Of a stretch of 64,000 bases of DNA, positions 11,047 to 22,113 are shown in pieces. A program made the translations under genes and the position numbers. Origin of the DNA: Toxonevra muliebris (taxonomy: Eukaryota > Arthropoda > Insecta > Diptera > Pallopteridae); NCBI GenBank assembly GCA_963691655.1, contig OY829327.1:82162019-82226018 (forward strand), in the 5' to 3' direction. The notes under the pieces were generated by a model. It ran no database searches and was not told the DNA's origin. It saw only the letters and a list, made by a program, of their open reading frames with translations. Numbering within the stretch: the first letter of the stretch is position 1; the number at the start of each line of letters is the position of its first letter.

Positions 11047-14000
11047 ATGTCAGCTAAACAAGCCAACGGAAAAGCAGAAATTACAACTAATGGCAGCAGT
11101 AAAGCAACACCTGCAAGTGAAGACCTCTCCAAAGTACCTGATTGGTTTAACGGGGAAATTTTTGAAAATATTTTAAAAGAAAATGTTCCTGAATATAAGA
11201 AAATTGTGAATTTTAAAGCATTTCCAGCATTGGCACCGGGTGAAAATTATGTGACAATAATGTTACGCGCTGAAATCGATGTGGAATTGATGGGTATCTA
11301 TTAAAAATTTAGTGATAAAAAATGATAAGCAATAAGTATTACTAATCAAAATTTTTATAATCAGATACCAATGATGAGATTGCATTTTTACATGTGTTCG
11401 GAATGTATAAAAATAATTTTAATCTATTGTATTCTATTCAAAAAATGCAGAAAATTATCACTTTTGTAACAAAGCTTTTCTTGTTTGACATTTATTCATG
11501 AATCTTGAGTTCAAAAACTGTCAATCTTTTATTTAAAAGTTTATCGACCCCAAACGTAATTCGTTCATTTGTTTTTAAATCCTATAGTAAGCAGTTGCAT
11601 ATATCCAAGGGAAATAATGTTATTTATAATAAACTCTGTTTTATTCTTTTGATGTCGGAAAAATTTTGTATAAAAATGAAAGAATTGAGATGATATGGCT
11701 CAGAATAATATAAACAGTACACGTAGATACCAAAAAAAATTATAGGAAATATTTAAGCAAATTTCAATCGATAATTCTAAAAAAAAAAGGAAAAATTCGA
11801 GAGAAGTAAGCAGAAATAACAGTTATTTAAAGCTTTACTTTAAAATTAAACAAATTGAGTTGGGTTATGTTACGCGCTGAAATCGATGTAAAATCGTAGG
11901 GCTTAAATAATTTGGAATGTACTTTGGTACTAAAGTATATTAGGGTGGTTTTATATACAGTGTACTTTTGAAACCCCACTTCATGACGTTTTTAAGATGA
12001 GTGGGTATATACAGGATATTTGACATTTTTTCTCTTAAAAAAACAAATCATTTTACCGCCACATTTTGAATTTTATTAAATTTTTACTAACTTTTGCCCT
12101 GGAGACTTTATTTAGAGAACAAAATAAAGTAAAAAATTGGATTTTGGCTTCCAATTTTCTGTTGCACAAAACTTCAATAAAATCGGTCAATCTATAAATG
12201 GGGCTCCAGTACCAGAAGAAATTCAACTTTTACCCGACTTTTTTTGCTTTTACTTCGGAGACTCCTCTGGAATATTTTTTAGATTAAAATAGATGCATAG
12301 AATGGGATTCTTGGGCGAAAAAGACATGATGCTCAAAATTTCATTTTTGGTTTCTATTTTGAGCTAAAGAAAAATTCCAAATTGCGCTCCAGAGCAAATC
12401 AAGGGAAATTGATTTTTCTGGTACTTGAACCCCATTTATAGATTGACCGATTTCTTTGAAATTCTATGCACTCGGATTTTTGGGCCAAGAAACACATGTG
12501 TGGTCTTTATTTTGATCACAAAAATATTCGGAAAAGGGTCGGAAACCAAAGATAAAAAATCTGGATAAATTGGATCATTGCGGGGAGAAGTTTAAAAGAA
12601 AAAGTGTCAACTATCTTGTCCTCTTATCCTCTTTTCACGAAAAATGCTGTCACGATGAGGGCTACAAAATCGATCCACTTAAATGTATATACCTAACCAT
12701 TAGTAGATGCATATAATATAACCTCATTATTGCGAAGGCATTAAAACTATTTATTTTTCATTGACTGTATGAATATTCTGGGAATCGCGATTCATGTCCC
12801 ATAAGAAAGTATTAAAAACTCCCCAAATAATGAGTTAATGAGTTGGTTTGCAGTCTTGTTTAAGGTCCGGATTTCGGTCGTAATTCCAGGTTGAGTTTTA
12901 GTCTTAATTATATATTTTTTGGGCTAAATTTTGTTTTTATTTCGGTCTGAATCTTTCTCTGATTGTTTGTCTGATTTTTTGGCTTTAAATTGATCAGAAT
13001 TCTAGTGGGAATGAATTTAAGTGTTATTTTTATTTGGTTTGTGTCTTGGTTCGGAACTTTGTTGGATTTAAAACCAAATCCTTGATCCGTCACTAAGAAA
13101 GTACCTATATATATATATTTATGTCTATAATTCTTGTTTCTTCTTCTTTTCTCTTTTTACTATTTTCAAGATGGCAAAACGAAAAGCTTATCATACATGT
13201 GCAAAGTGCCTGTTGAAAGTCAATTTATTAAAGATATGATGGAGAAACACAACGTTTTTGATACTGAGCATTTAATGTACAATGTAGTAGTACCAGAATT
13301 AGAACAAATTTATCACGATGCGGGTGCTGAAGTGAAATTTAGTGCACAATTCCATAAGCTACCAATTGAACAAGATCATATTTGTCTAGAAGATCTACGA
13401 CCACGTGGCTTTAAAAATGTCAACCGTTTGGAAGGACTCGATTTAGATCATATACACTGTGTGCTCAAGAAATTGGCACAATGGCATGCTGCATCAGCGG
13501 TACGTGTCTCAACTAAGGGTCAATATGGAGAACTATTAGTTAAAGGATTTTTCCAAGAAGATCAAAAAAAATTGTTTGACAAATTTAACGAAAGTTTGTT
13601 GAAACCATTCCGTCAATTTCTGCCAACTCTTGAGGGCCACGAGCAATATTTGGACAGTGTGGTGTGTATTTCAGGATAAAATATCTCCATTGCTTATAAA
13701 TTACTATCATATATTTTAAAATTTTTAGGAAACTCTAACAACTAACTTCACCGATGTTTTATTCAAATCGGGCACTGTTGATCCCACCGAATTTAATGTA
13801 CTGAATCATGGTGATCTTTGGTGCAATAATATCATGTTTCAATATGACGCTTCTGGAAAAATTAACGAAACATATTTTGTAGACTATCAAATTGCAAAAT
13901 ATGGTACACCCGCACAGGATTTATTATACTTTCTACTTTCATCCACAAGGCTGGAATTGAAATTGAAACGTTTTGAGTATTTCATTAAATTCTATCATGA

Positions 14001-14418
14001 TCATTTAATTGAAAGTTTAAAGTTTTTGAAATATTCTAAATCGTTGCCGACATTAAAGGATATACACGCTGCGTTGTATAAACATGGTATATGGGGTGAG
14101 TTTATATCAATTTGTTGAACCATTCTTCCAATATTACAGAACAACTTTAACTCTTGATTTACATAATTGCATTTGTTAATTTTATTTTTACTCTATTTCT
14201 TCTTTTATGGCCACCGACTCTTAGGATTCAATACAATCACTGGTGTTATGGCAGCTGTCCTTCTTGATCCCACCGAAAAAGCAAATTTTGATAATTTCTT
14301 GAGCGATAGCTCTGAAGGTAATGATTTCAAAATCCTCATGTACTCGAATCCGAGATATCGCAAACATATCGAAGTTATCTTACCTTGGTTACACAATCGT
14401 GGTGCTTTGGAGTGCTGA
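11047..14418 (+). CDS. EcKL-B, ecdysteroid kinase-like protein
   Basis: Four exons: 11047-11293, 13171-13661, 13729-14095 and 14225-14418; 1299 nt, 432 residues plus stop. Introns are GT-AG; introns 2 and 3 are 67 and 129 nt. The start context is AAAATGTCAGC, and the N-terminus (MSAKQANGKAE) aligns with both paralogues. Family EcKinase/CHK-like. Seen: GENYVTIMLR, the ATP-binding Lys of YMCKVP (about residue 94), HICLEDLRPRGF (about 155), the Brenner motif HGDLWCNNIMF (His273, Asp275, Asn280), FVDYQ (Asp298), and the C-terminal NPRYRKHIEVILPWL. All catalytic residues are present and the frame is clean, so it should be functional. A polyadenylation signal AATAAA is at 14446. Intron 1 contains a relic copy of the exon 1 end, an inverted duplication and the minisatellite. 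It is head-to-head with EcKL-A across about 4.6 kb. The real substrate is unknown. Confidence 0.95.
11867..11889 (+). repeat. 23-bp relic of EcKL exon 1 inside intron 1
   Basis: These 23 bases are identical to 11260-11282 at the end of EcKL-B exon 1, from ATGTTACGCG to ATCGATGT. The following bases are similar but degraded and lack the splice donor. It is probably the remains of a duplicated exon 1 or of a fourth paralogue. Confidence 0.75.
11938..12660. repeat. Dispersed TTAGGGTGGTT repeat with internal inverted arms
   Basis: The block begins with ATTAGGGTGGTTTTATA. Two arms are inverted copies of each other: about 12124-12235 and 12400-12540, sharing TCGGTCAATCTATAAATGGG as a core. A related diverged copy lies at 21500-21720 (GTTCCAGTACAGGGG, GGAATATTTTTTAGATC). 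No ORF of note. Family not known to me. Confidence 0.6.
12843..13095. repeat. Minisatellite remnant in EcKL-B intron 1
   Basis: A T/G-rich run with repeated GGTCTGAAT-like units, for example TTTCGGTCTGAATC and TTGTCTGATTTTTTGGC. It is the same family as 4740-5940 and has the same sense orientation relative to its gene. Confidence 0.6.
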
Positions 14419-15370
14419 TAAATTATGGTAACATATGAGTCAAAAAATAAATATAAAATACTGTATGAAAATCATTAAATATGTAATTAGCTTTGATATT
14501 TGTTAATGTTATTTTTACTTTGTAAATATTGGACATGTGATTAAATTTACGTGCATAAATATATAGACAAATTGTACACTAATGATTAAAAAGTTTTATC
14601 AATTTTTTTTTCAAAACACATAAGTAAATAAAGTGAAAATTATGTATGAAGATATTGAAAGTTTCAAATAAAAATTTTGTTATCAGAATGTAAAACTGTT
14701 GTGGTGAATTATTTGAGGAATTTGCAGGAAAATATTCCTACTTTTTAAATCATACTAAAGACATTTATGGGCAATTATGGTAAAGATATTGAATGGATTG
14801 ACAGAAGTAGGTTCCTAAAATGAGGATATAGACTTTCTAGCACATCTGGACAGTCCAGGGAAAATATTTCAGTAAAGTAGTTAGTTATCTGCAGTGCAGT
14901 AATAAACTAAGGTTTTTATACCTCGACAGTTGTACGAAGACCTCGTCAGTCTGGATTGTCTTGAGAATATTGGTCATTCTGAAATTTTTATTCAAATCTA
15001 ATTATTTTTTGAAGTGAAACTTTTTTAACGAGGGTAAATCGAAAATTTTGCAACGGAAGTCGCATTGTTGTTGCACTCATACGAAACTAATAAGAAACGA
15101 AGTTATGCTGTTGTTAGTGTTCAGCGAACGAAGTCATATGGCGATCGGCTGCATACAATCATGCAAAGAGTCGACTACTTGCAGTTTCATCTCAATGTGC
15201 TTTAGTGAGAGAGCTTGATTCCCTATAGCTGAATTTTCCCATCATGTGTTATATACGTGTGCTACATCATGTTTGTGCAGATAAATGTAGAGAATATCAA
15301 CAGAAAAAAAGCTTAAGAAAATAGAAAGAGGAAGAGTATAAAAGCTTTAACAACAACGATAACGTGTTGC
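14419..15370. other. 3' flank of EcKL-B and spacer
   Basis: The first ~180 bp align loosely with the 3' flank of EcKL-C (shared TAATTAGCTTTGAT-like and TTTGTAAAT-like blocks), so they belong to the duplicated gene unit. Beyond about 14650 nothing is recognised except AT-rich unique-looking sequence. Confidence 0.5.
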
Positions 15371-15378
15371 ATTCCAAC

Positions 15379-16445
15379 CAGTGTTGCCATATTTTTTTGG
15401 GCAAAAACTGTAAAAAGTAAAAACAAAAACTGTATTTTGGAAAAAAAAACTGTATCCTATAAAGGCGAAAAAAACAAAACTAAGATTTTTAATTTGAAAA
15501 GATTCTCAGTCACTTGCCCATTATTCCACCATACATTCAAAATTTAATAGGTCCAATAATATAATAGTTTCCACATGTTTGGGTGATGTTATGCTTTCTT
15601 GAACGGGGCAGAAATTTTAAATCCTTTAACTTCAGGGAAAACTAATACAATAATGGTGCAAAATTTGGAAAAAAAAGTTCGCTCATTAGGCATGATTCGG
15701 AAATAAAAAAATAAACGAACATACAAATTTTTTATTAATATTAAATTAGTTCTAATAAAACTGTCTCCCAAAAAGAAAAAAATTTAAAAAATTAAATTAT
15801 TTGATTTGCGTTATTTATCATAACGACAACAACAATCAGCCATCAGACTGTTTTTGTTTGAAAAAAATAACGTTTAACTGGTGTCAGATTCTGCTCGCAA
15901 AAATGCTCTGAAATAGTTAAAATTAATTTATTTAAATAAATATGTAATAATATTACTTAATAAAATAAAAAAACCTGATTCCTTTAAAATTAAATAAAAT
16001 AAGTCAATAAAAAAACAAATTCATTTAAAAATGTATAAAACAAATGTATTTTATTATTATTATAAAAAATTTAATAAATAAATAAGAAAAACGAAATAAC
16101 ATTCTTGTTTTGACTAGTTAAAAAATTAAATGAACATTCCTGGGTCCGATTTTTTGAGTAGTTATAGTTCACCAGTAATCAATACAACAATTTTCGAATT
16201 TTAGTTTTGTTAGTATCAATTTGGGGAAATATTCTTTCTACATTCGCTACGTGCAAGTGCTACCCTGAAATACAATTACATTTTTATGATAACCAAAACA
16301 TATTGTATTTAAGTCTATTCAGCATATTATTGCAAAAACTGTAGATTTGGGGAATAAACTGTAATATTTGAGGGAAATCTGTAAGACTGCATGCCGACCG
16401 AAAAAACTGTAATTTACAAATAAATCTGTCAATATGGCACCGCTG
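15379..16445. mobile_element. Non-autonomous hAT (Ac-type) with perfect TSD
   Basis: The 1067-bp element is bounded by CAGTGTTGCCATATT on the left and, reverse-complemented, CAGCGGTGCCATATT on the right. It is flanked by identical octamers ATTCCAAC at 15371-15378 and 16446-16453. CAG ends plus an 8-bp duplication define the hAT superfamily, and the octamer fits the published Ac-type preference nTnnnnAn. Short AACTGTA motifs are clustered near both ends, like transposase-binding subterminal repeats. No transposase frame is present. Confidence 0.88.
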
Positions 16446-16453
16446 ATTCCAAC

Positions 16454-18660
16454 AAAACCAGTAAAGCTGTGGTTATATTTGCGAGTATGCTCGGCGAACA
16501 CCATGAAATTGTTGTTGCACCGAACACAAAGAGAGAGTCTTCACTCACTCTCACACCGAACACGATATGCTCAGTGTATTGTACACCGAGCACGCCGAGT
16601 ATTCAGGGTGGCAATGAGTTATTTTACAAAATAGTATCATTACATATAAAATAGTATTAAACAAACGAGTATATTTTGACAAAAAACAACTCTGCAATGA
16701 GCTGAATGTAACCACCTTGAAGTCTCGGCTTGATTGCATATAACTGAAGTTTTCTTTCATGCGCGTCCGTGGATCGATGACCGATACAACCAGTCCGGAC
16801 TGCGTTGCACTAAACGAACAAGGTGGGCCGAAGAGCGATTGAGATCGTCAAAAACAGCTGCATTAAACATATATTAACTCTATCTATATTACTATTTAGC
16901 TAAATCGGATTAAAACGTTGGGACCATAGATATCTACTGAAGGAAGCTGCAAGAGAGAAAATGAAGCTTCTTTACGCTGTAGGATAACTGACTCTTTTAA
17001 TCATTTTTACACCCATTGACATCATTGAATCACGAAATATGTAATTCGAGAAGCACATATCTTCCGCGGTCTAGGTCTCCGTTAACCAAAGACTTTAAAA
17101 GCTCAAGCTCTAAATACACCGTGAAGGTAAAGGCAATAATTTTAAATGGGATATCTAAAAAAAAAAGTTAGAAAGAAAATCAATATTAGAAAAAGGTTAA
17201 GGAATCAAAATTCTCACTTATTTTCTGTGAGAATATTTTTGAGAATTTTGGGGAAAATAAATGAAAATTAAGACATTTAGATCATTAACCCAAAAATATT
17301 GAAACTAGGGCAGTTCTATTGTTTATGACTCCACTAAATTTTTTATATGAAAAATTTTTTCCAAAGAAAATTTTATACATTTCTCAACCCTTTGTTATGT
17401 GAAATCGTGTTTAAAAGATTACTTTAAAATAATCGCCAAAATAAGAGGAAAGGGATATGGGTTAAATTTCAAGTATTTTTCGGAATTCTATGATAAATAA
17501 TTTCCTCTCAAACATCAAACACGTAAAACGTAAAATTGCTTCGAAAACTTGAGGAGCTGCGACCAAATCGCTTACAGATTCATGCCCAGTAATAGCCCAA
17601 ACATAACTAAAGGTACTTCTTTAATCTTCATCTGAATCTGTAAAGAGTGTATATCTTATTTATAAAATATTTGAAAAAAAAACTGTTTAATTGTCTCAAA
17701 AGACTCAAATCTCAAATCAAAGACCATTCTTGAAACGATATATAATTCTAAAAATTATTTAAAAATTCGCATGAGTCTGAAATATAATGTAAAGGAAATT
17801 TAAATCGTGCAAAGAAATAAAGAAATCAAAATTTCTACTTTTGGAGTTTTTAACTCATAGAGGGTTAAAGCTGAAAGCATTTTGTGTTTGAGTACCCTTC
17901 CTAATTTTTTATGAAGAGTATTTTTCCGAAGGAAATTTGTTACTTTTGTTAATTGCTTCTTCTGTAGAGTCTGGCAAAAAAATCAATCAAATCAAATTAA
18001 CGCTAAAATGAGGGAAAAGCAGGATTCTGGAGACGATGCTGTGAGATCGAATAACTTTCTCTCAGACATTAAACATATAACATAAAAAATAAGTATTATT
18101 TTAGGACAATTTTGATTTTCGGTTACACCGCACCTTAAGTACCGGTATTTTCTGAACTCGAGTAGCTGCAAAAAAAAGACAGCATCGTTACCTGCTACCC
18201 AAAATTAATCTAGAACTTTTCTTACACAAAATAGTGAAACTATTCAGGGAGCGAAGTTAGCACCTCTCTTACAACTAAAACTCTCCAACCGATATATTTT
18301 CAAATTAAAACAATTAAAAAAGAAGCATGGCACCATCAATTTAAATATTACAACTCACTTTAAAATATAAAAAATATGCGACGGAGAATGATTTGTGTTA
18401 TCTAAGTAGTTTTGATAATAAACACTAACTAAAATTGATTGACTTATCGTTTCATGTTTTAATCAATATTTTATAATAGAAAGATTAGAAAAGAAAAACT
18501 TGGCATGACTTAGTAAAAAATTATTAAATTTATTCCCTTTGACTTTGCTCATGATATTTTATATTGAATTTTATCTTAAGTATGTCAGTGAAAAATTAAA
18601 ATGAAAACTTTATTATTATAAATAAATTTCATATAGAAAAGATTTTCCCCAGGAGTTCTC
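16454..18660. other. Intergenic, no gene recognised
   Basis: 16458-16610 is less AT-rich, with repeated CACCGA-type words, and gives overlapping short ORFs in two frames; neither looks coding. The remainder is AT-rich with many poly-A/T runs. No terminal repeats found. Confidence 0.4.
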
Positions 18661-19035
18661 TTGAATCATTACTACAAAATAGTAACATCAGCGAGTCGCC
18701 AACGTCCAGCAAGAATGTCCAGGTTCATCCATTTAAGTTATGACAAACTTATACTCAAAACGAGGAAATATAATATGGATCCTCATTTAGCAACTCATGG
18801 GCTTGAACTTCGCAAACGAAATATTAATGTCTGTTCTCGTATAAGCTCAGCGGCATGCAAGCGAAATCTGATTAGATCAACACATTTCGTTAGCCTTGAG
18901 AACAAGTTCAAGAAAACCAAAGCCTTGAGAAAGTCAGTGCTGGCCAAATCACATTTGATGGCTAGCCTAGATGGTGGAACAGATGAGGTTGGCTACAAGA
19001 GACTCAACAAAGCCAGAATTGCATTTGGACATTAA
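18661..19035 (+). CDS. Unrecognised 124-codon ORF
   Basis: An open frame of 124 codons that does not begin with ATG (TTG at 18661; the first internal Met is about codon 20). It is Lys/Arg-rich, with five Cys/His-spaced residues but no clear finger, and has no similarity I recognise. Its base composition is less AT-rich than its surroundings. It ends exactly where the SINE head begins, so it may be part of an older repeat rather than a host gene. Confidence 0.2.
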   Translation: MNHYYKIVTSASRQRPARMSRFIHLSYDKLILKTRKYNMDPHLATHGLELRKRNINVCSRISSAACKRNLIRSTHFVSLENKFKKTKALRKSVLAKSHLMASLDGGTDEVGYKRLNKARIAFGH

Positions 19036-19230
19036 GACAACCTCTATAGTCTAGTGGATAGTACACTAGACTTTCATCCTGGAGATTCGGGTTCGATTCC
19101 CGTCGTCGTCTAGTAGTTAATTCTCATAACATTCTTATATTCACTATCAATATGAAGTGTATGAGAATTACAAGAAAGTGTGCAAGTACACACCTTGGTT
19201 GGTAATGGCAAAATTAATATTTCCCCTTAG
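19036..19230 (+). mobile_element. tRNA-derived SINE, copy 1
   Basis: The head is tRNA-like, with an A box TAGTCTAGTGG and a perfect B box GGTTCGATTCC, spaced as in RNA polymerase III promoters. The anticodon-loop position reads CTTTCAT, and the nearest relatives look like Glu or Asp tRNAs. The acceptor stem does not pair and no CCA-type 3' end fits, so it is not a working tRNA. The tail (about 19115-19210), with TTCTCATA, TTATATTCACTA and AAGTACACACCTTGG blocks, recurs in reverse at 50335-50533. Two copies with a common non-tRNA body make it a SINE. Confidence 0.8.
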
Positions 19231-19341
19231 AGAGTCAACGCATCTAAAACCGAGATAATGAATTCGGGGCCAAATATTAATCACCTAATATCTGGCAATG
19301 CACAACACTCGACCACATATAAAGGAACGGGAACACGTTAA

Positions 19342-19850
19342 CCCTTAAATATCCACTGGTCACTGCAGTGACCAACCACTTCCGCGCCTGCCTGTGCCGC
19401 CATTTTACGTTCGCCATTTAAAATAAACATCTGATCTTACTGTCTAAAGTTTTCTTTATCGAATAAGAATGGAAAAATGACAACTGTCGTACAGTTACAG
19501 TTATTTTTAGCTCGAACAGCATGTTTTGCAAAAATTTTAAACAACTAACTAAAAAAAGGTGTTTTCATTTTCGATTTTTGTGTAATAAATATATTGCCGT
19601 GTGGACAAATTTGTGTCAGACGGTATGGGAGAACACCAAATAACTGTTTTTAAAAATTATTGCAAATGTATTTTAATTTATTCTCCAGATAATCGCCCAA
19701 GGTTACTACAGAGGTCAAACATGTAAATTAAAATAACTGCACCTTAAACTAATTTATTTGAAAACACGTAGAACAAACGTTGTTCGGAATCACAAATACA
19801 ACCTCTGTGTATATTTTTAATTGAAATCGGACGTATTGGGCGTTTAAGGG
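19342..19850. mobile_element. piggyBac-type MITE with TTAA duplication
   Basis: Flanked by TTAA at 19338-19341 and 19851-19854. Its ends are CCCTTAAATATCC and, from the right, CCCTTAAACGCCC. TTAA target and CCCTT ends are diagnostic of piggyBac. Near the left end is a perfect 16-bp palindrome GGTCACTGCAGTGACC. No transposase, so it depended on an autonomous relative. Confidence 0.82.
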
Positions 19851-19854
19851 TTAA

Positions 19855-21490
19855 TATCGGCTCCCTAAGTTTCATCTCATGAGTATTATGATATAAACGC
19901 TTAATCAGTCCAAACACAAATAACGCACAATTTGTAACGAACCTTCCTGGTTCCTTTTTTTAGCTAAGGTAAGCTCAGCGAGTAACCAGGGTATGTAAAT
20001 AATAACTCACAATAATTCAGTTTAATGCACAATGTTTATTTGTGTTATTCAATTTTACACTGTTCGTTACTTGTGTGATTGTACACGTTGCTTCGTATGC
20101 TTTGTAGCCTCTGTGGCGCTCTTTTTGTCTTCGTTGTATGTTTTCTTTGCGTGTTTTCGTGATACGATGGTTAGGTCATTGTCGTTTGTTGTATGGTCCG
20201 GGGAAACTTCGTGTGTTCACTACACCAGGGTACGTGGATACGACCCCTTGATGTCGATTAATACCTCACGAATGAATAATGTATTACGAAAAACCTAGCA
20301 TGAGGACGCTCTGCTGATATAAACTAACGACTCTCATGTACTATCCTTCCGTTCGGACGCATCGGTTAAGTTTATTACATATAATCTAGCGAATAGAGGA
20401 CAATAGAACCACCAAGCTACTATCTTAGACCACGATCTAAGTCTGAGAAAAGAGAACATATGATTGGATGGCAGAGTTGCATCGAGTGGCACGAAAAACG
20501 TAGTATAAATTTTCACTGATTTATATGATATGTTTTCGTCAATATCGATATTTATCGATAACAATAAACGTTTCGATATATTTTGAGATTACTCTATTAT
20601 TATTTATGAAAATTTGTACAGCGCTTGCGCCAGTTTCGTGATAAATAACTAACTTGCCTTTGTTTTTTCGTTGAGATATGGCAACAAATTTTGTGAAAAA
20701 ATATTATTCTTAATTTAGGATCACAGGTATGCGTTATCAGTAGCATAATACAGTGTTTCTCAAACTTTTTTTCAATATAAATTTTATACAAAAATTACCT
20801 GGTATTTATGTACTCCAATTCGCATTACATTCAGTAAATGTAACCAGTAAGTGTTTCAGAAAATATATAAGAAGATTAAGTTTTAAAAACATTGATTCTT
20901 TTAGTAGATTTTTGCAAACTAAATAGTTTTAAAGTAAATTGCAAAGAATGGAAATAATTAAATAGAGATCTTGGACTTATACCTACTAGGTCAAAGTTCA
21001 CAATGGGCTGTTGCATCATAATATTATTATTTTTTATTATGTTTTTTTAGATCTAAGTAAAGTATTCACCTGAAATTCAGATATCGAAACCGAGTTTATG
21101 ATTATGGTTAGGTTTTCTCGGTGTAACACTTCGTTATATGGAAATCGTGTTGTCGAAAAGTTATATCGGAAACGGAATAAAAGGCCAAGTGCCTGAATTA
21201 TCAACAAATACGGCATCAATTCTGGGAGGACAAAAACTTTCTAATTTATGAAATGAACTTTCCTTGAGAAAGTTGAGATGAACTTTTTTTTTTATTTAAA
21301 ACACCTACTTACGATCTTAAAATTAAAATTGGGGATGATTTTAAGGAAATGTTGACTATTTCAGAATCGCGCAGGCTTTTCGGAAATAGAAAGTAAGAGC
21401 AACGGTAACGGCAGAACGAAATCACCTCAGACTTGAGCTTTTTTTGCTTGCAGCGAATTAAAAAACCAGAAAGCAAAACATTTTTTTTAA
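19855..21490. other. Intergenic, repeat-like but unassigned
   Basis: 19930-20580 is less AT-rich, with one plus-strand ORF of 88 codons (20032-20298) that I do not recognise; it could be LTR or repeat debris. A hAT-like end CAGTGTTTCTCAAAC starts at 20751 without a matching partner. 21310-21490 holds nothing recognised. Confidence 0.35.
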
Positions 21491-21499
21491 TTCCTTCCC

Positions 21500-21720
21500 C
21501 GCATTTTTGAGTTTAATACAATTTACACCTTTGAAATATTTTTTAGATAAAAATGGAATCAAAAATTGGGTTTCTTATCCCAGAAAAATCCAATGCACAA
21601 AATTTCAACAAGATCCGTTGGTCCATAGATGGCGTTCCAGTACAGGGGAAAAGGGGTCCAGAGAATCCTTTGGAATATTTTTTAGATCAAAATAAAGGCA
21701 AAAAAGTTCCTTGAATTTAG
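21500..21720. repeat. Second copy of the 12.1-kb dispersed repeat
   Basis: It shares words with 12100-12300 such as GGAATATTTTTTAGAT and an AATGCACAAAATTTCAA region, and a GTTCCAGTAC site at the position of the inverted core there. Diverged; family unknown. Confidence 0.5.
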
Positions 21721-21997
21721 AAATGGTCCTTGGTTATAAATAAAATTGTAATCACACAAATATAAAGCATGACAATAAAGCATTTTAAAATTTGTATTTA
21801 TATAATCGATTTGTAATTAAAAAAGTGGTCTGACCCTTTTAGAATATCGATATCAACAACCCGATTCCAGTACGTACTTGGGTGCACATGAACCTATGAA
21901 GGTTGGGAATCACTGGTTTCACGTTGAAATTGTGAACCACACACAACTTGTTGTTAGCTTTTATTGTATACAGTGATTAGGCAGTAATAAAACAATT

Positions 21998-22087
21998 TGA
22001 ACGAGACGCTAAATTATGTTAGATTAAAATAAACAAATTCAGTTTTAGTTTTTCGTAGTTAGTCTCAAGTGCAAGTAGTGTTATAAA
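21998..22087 (+). promoter_or_regulatory. EcKL-C promoter/5'UTR module
   Basis: Contains GAACGAGACGCTAAATTA, then ATTCAGTTTTAG (initiator TCAGTT at about 22039), TTTTTCGTAGTTAGTCTC and AAGTGCAAGTAGTGTTA. It aligns block by block with EcKL-B. It lies about 30-115 bp before the ATG at 22114. Confidence 0.6.
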
Positions 22088-22113
22088 GGTTTTCCGATAA
22101 TTTTAAGAGAACA

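Noticed and set aside
19040..19112. A functional tRNA-Glu/Asp gene
   Set aside because: A and B boxes are good, but the acceptor and anticodon stems do not pair and the same head plus a non-tRNA body recurs at 50335-50533, so it is a SINE.
20032..20298. 88-codon ORF as a Cys-rich small secreted protein
   Set aside because: No splice structure, no recognisable signal cleavage, and the surrounding sequence looks repeat-derived.
20751..21915. A hAT element between CAGTGTTTCTCAAAC (20751) and GGTTGGGAATCACTG (ending 21915)
   Set aside because: Flanking octamers GCATAATA and GTTTCACG do not match, and the inner arms are unlike each other; probably unrelated ends.
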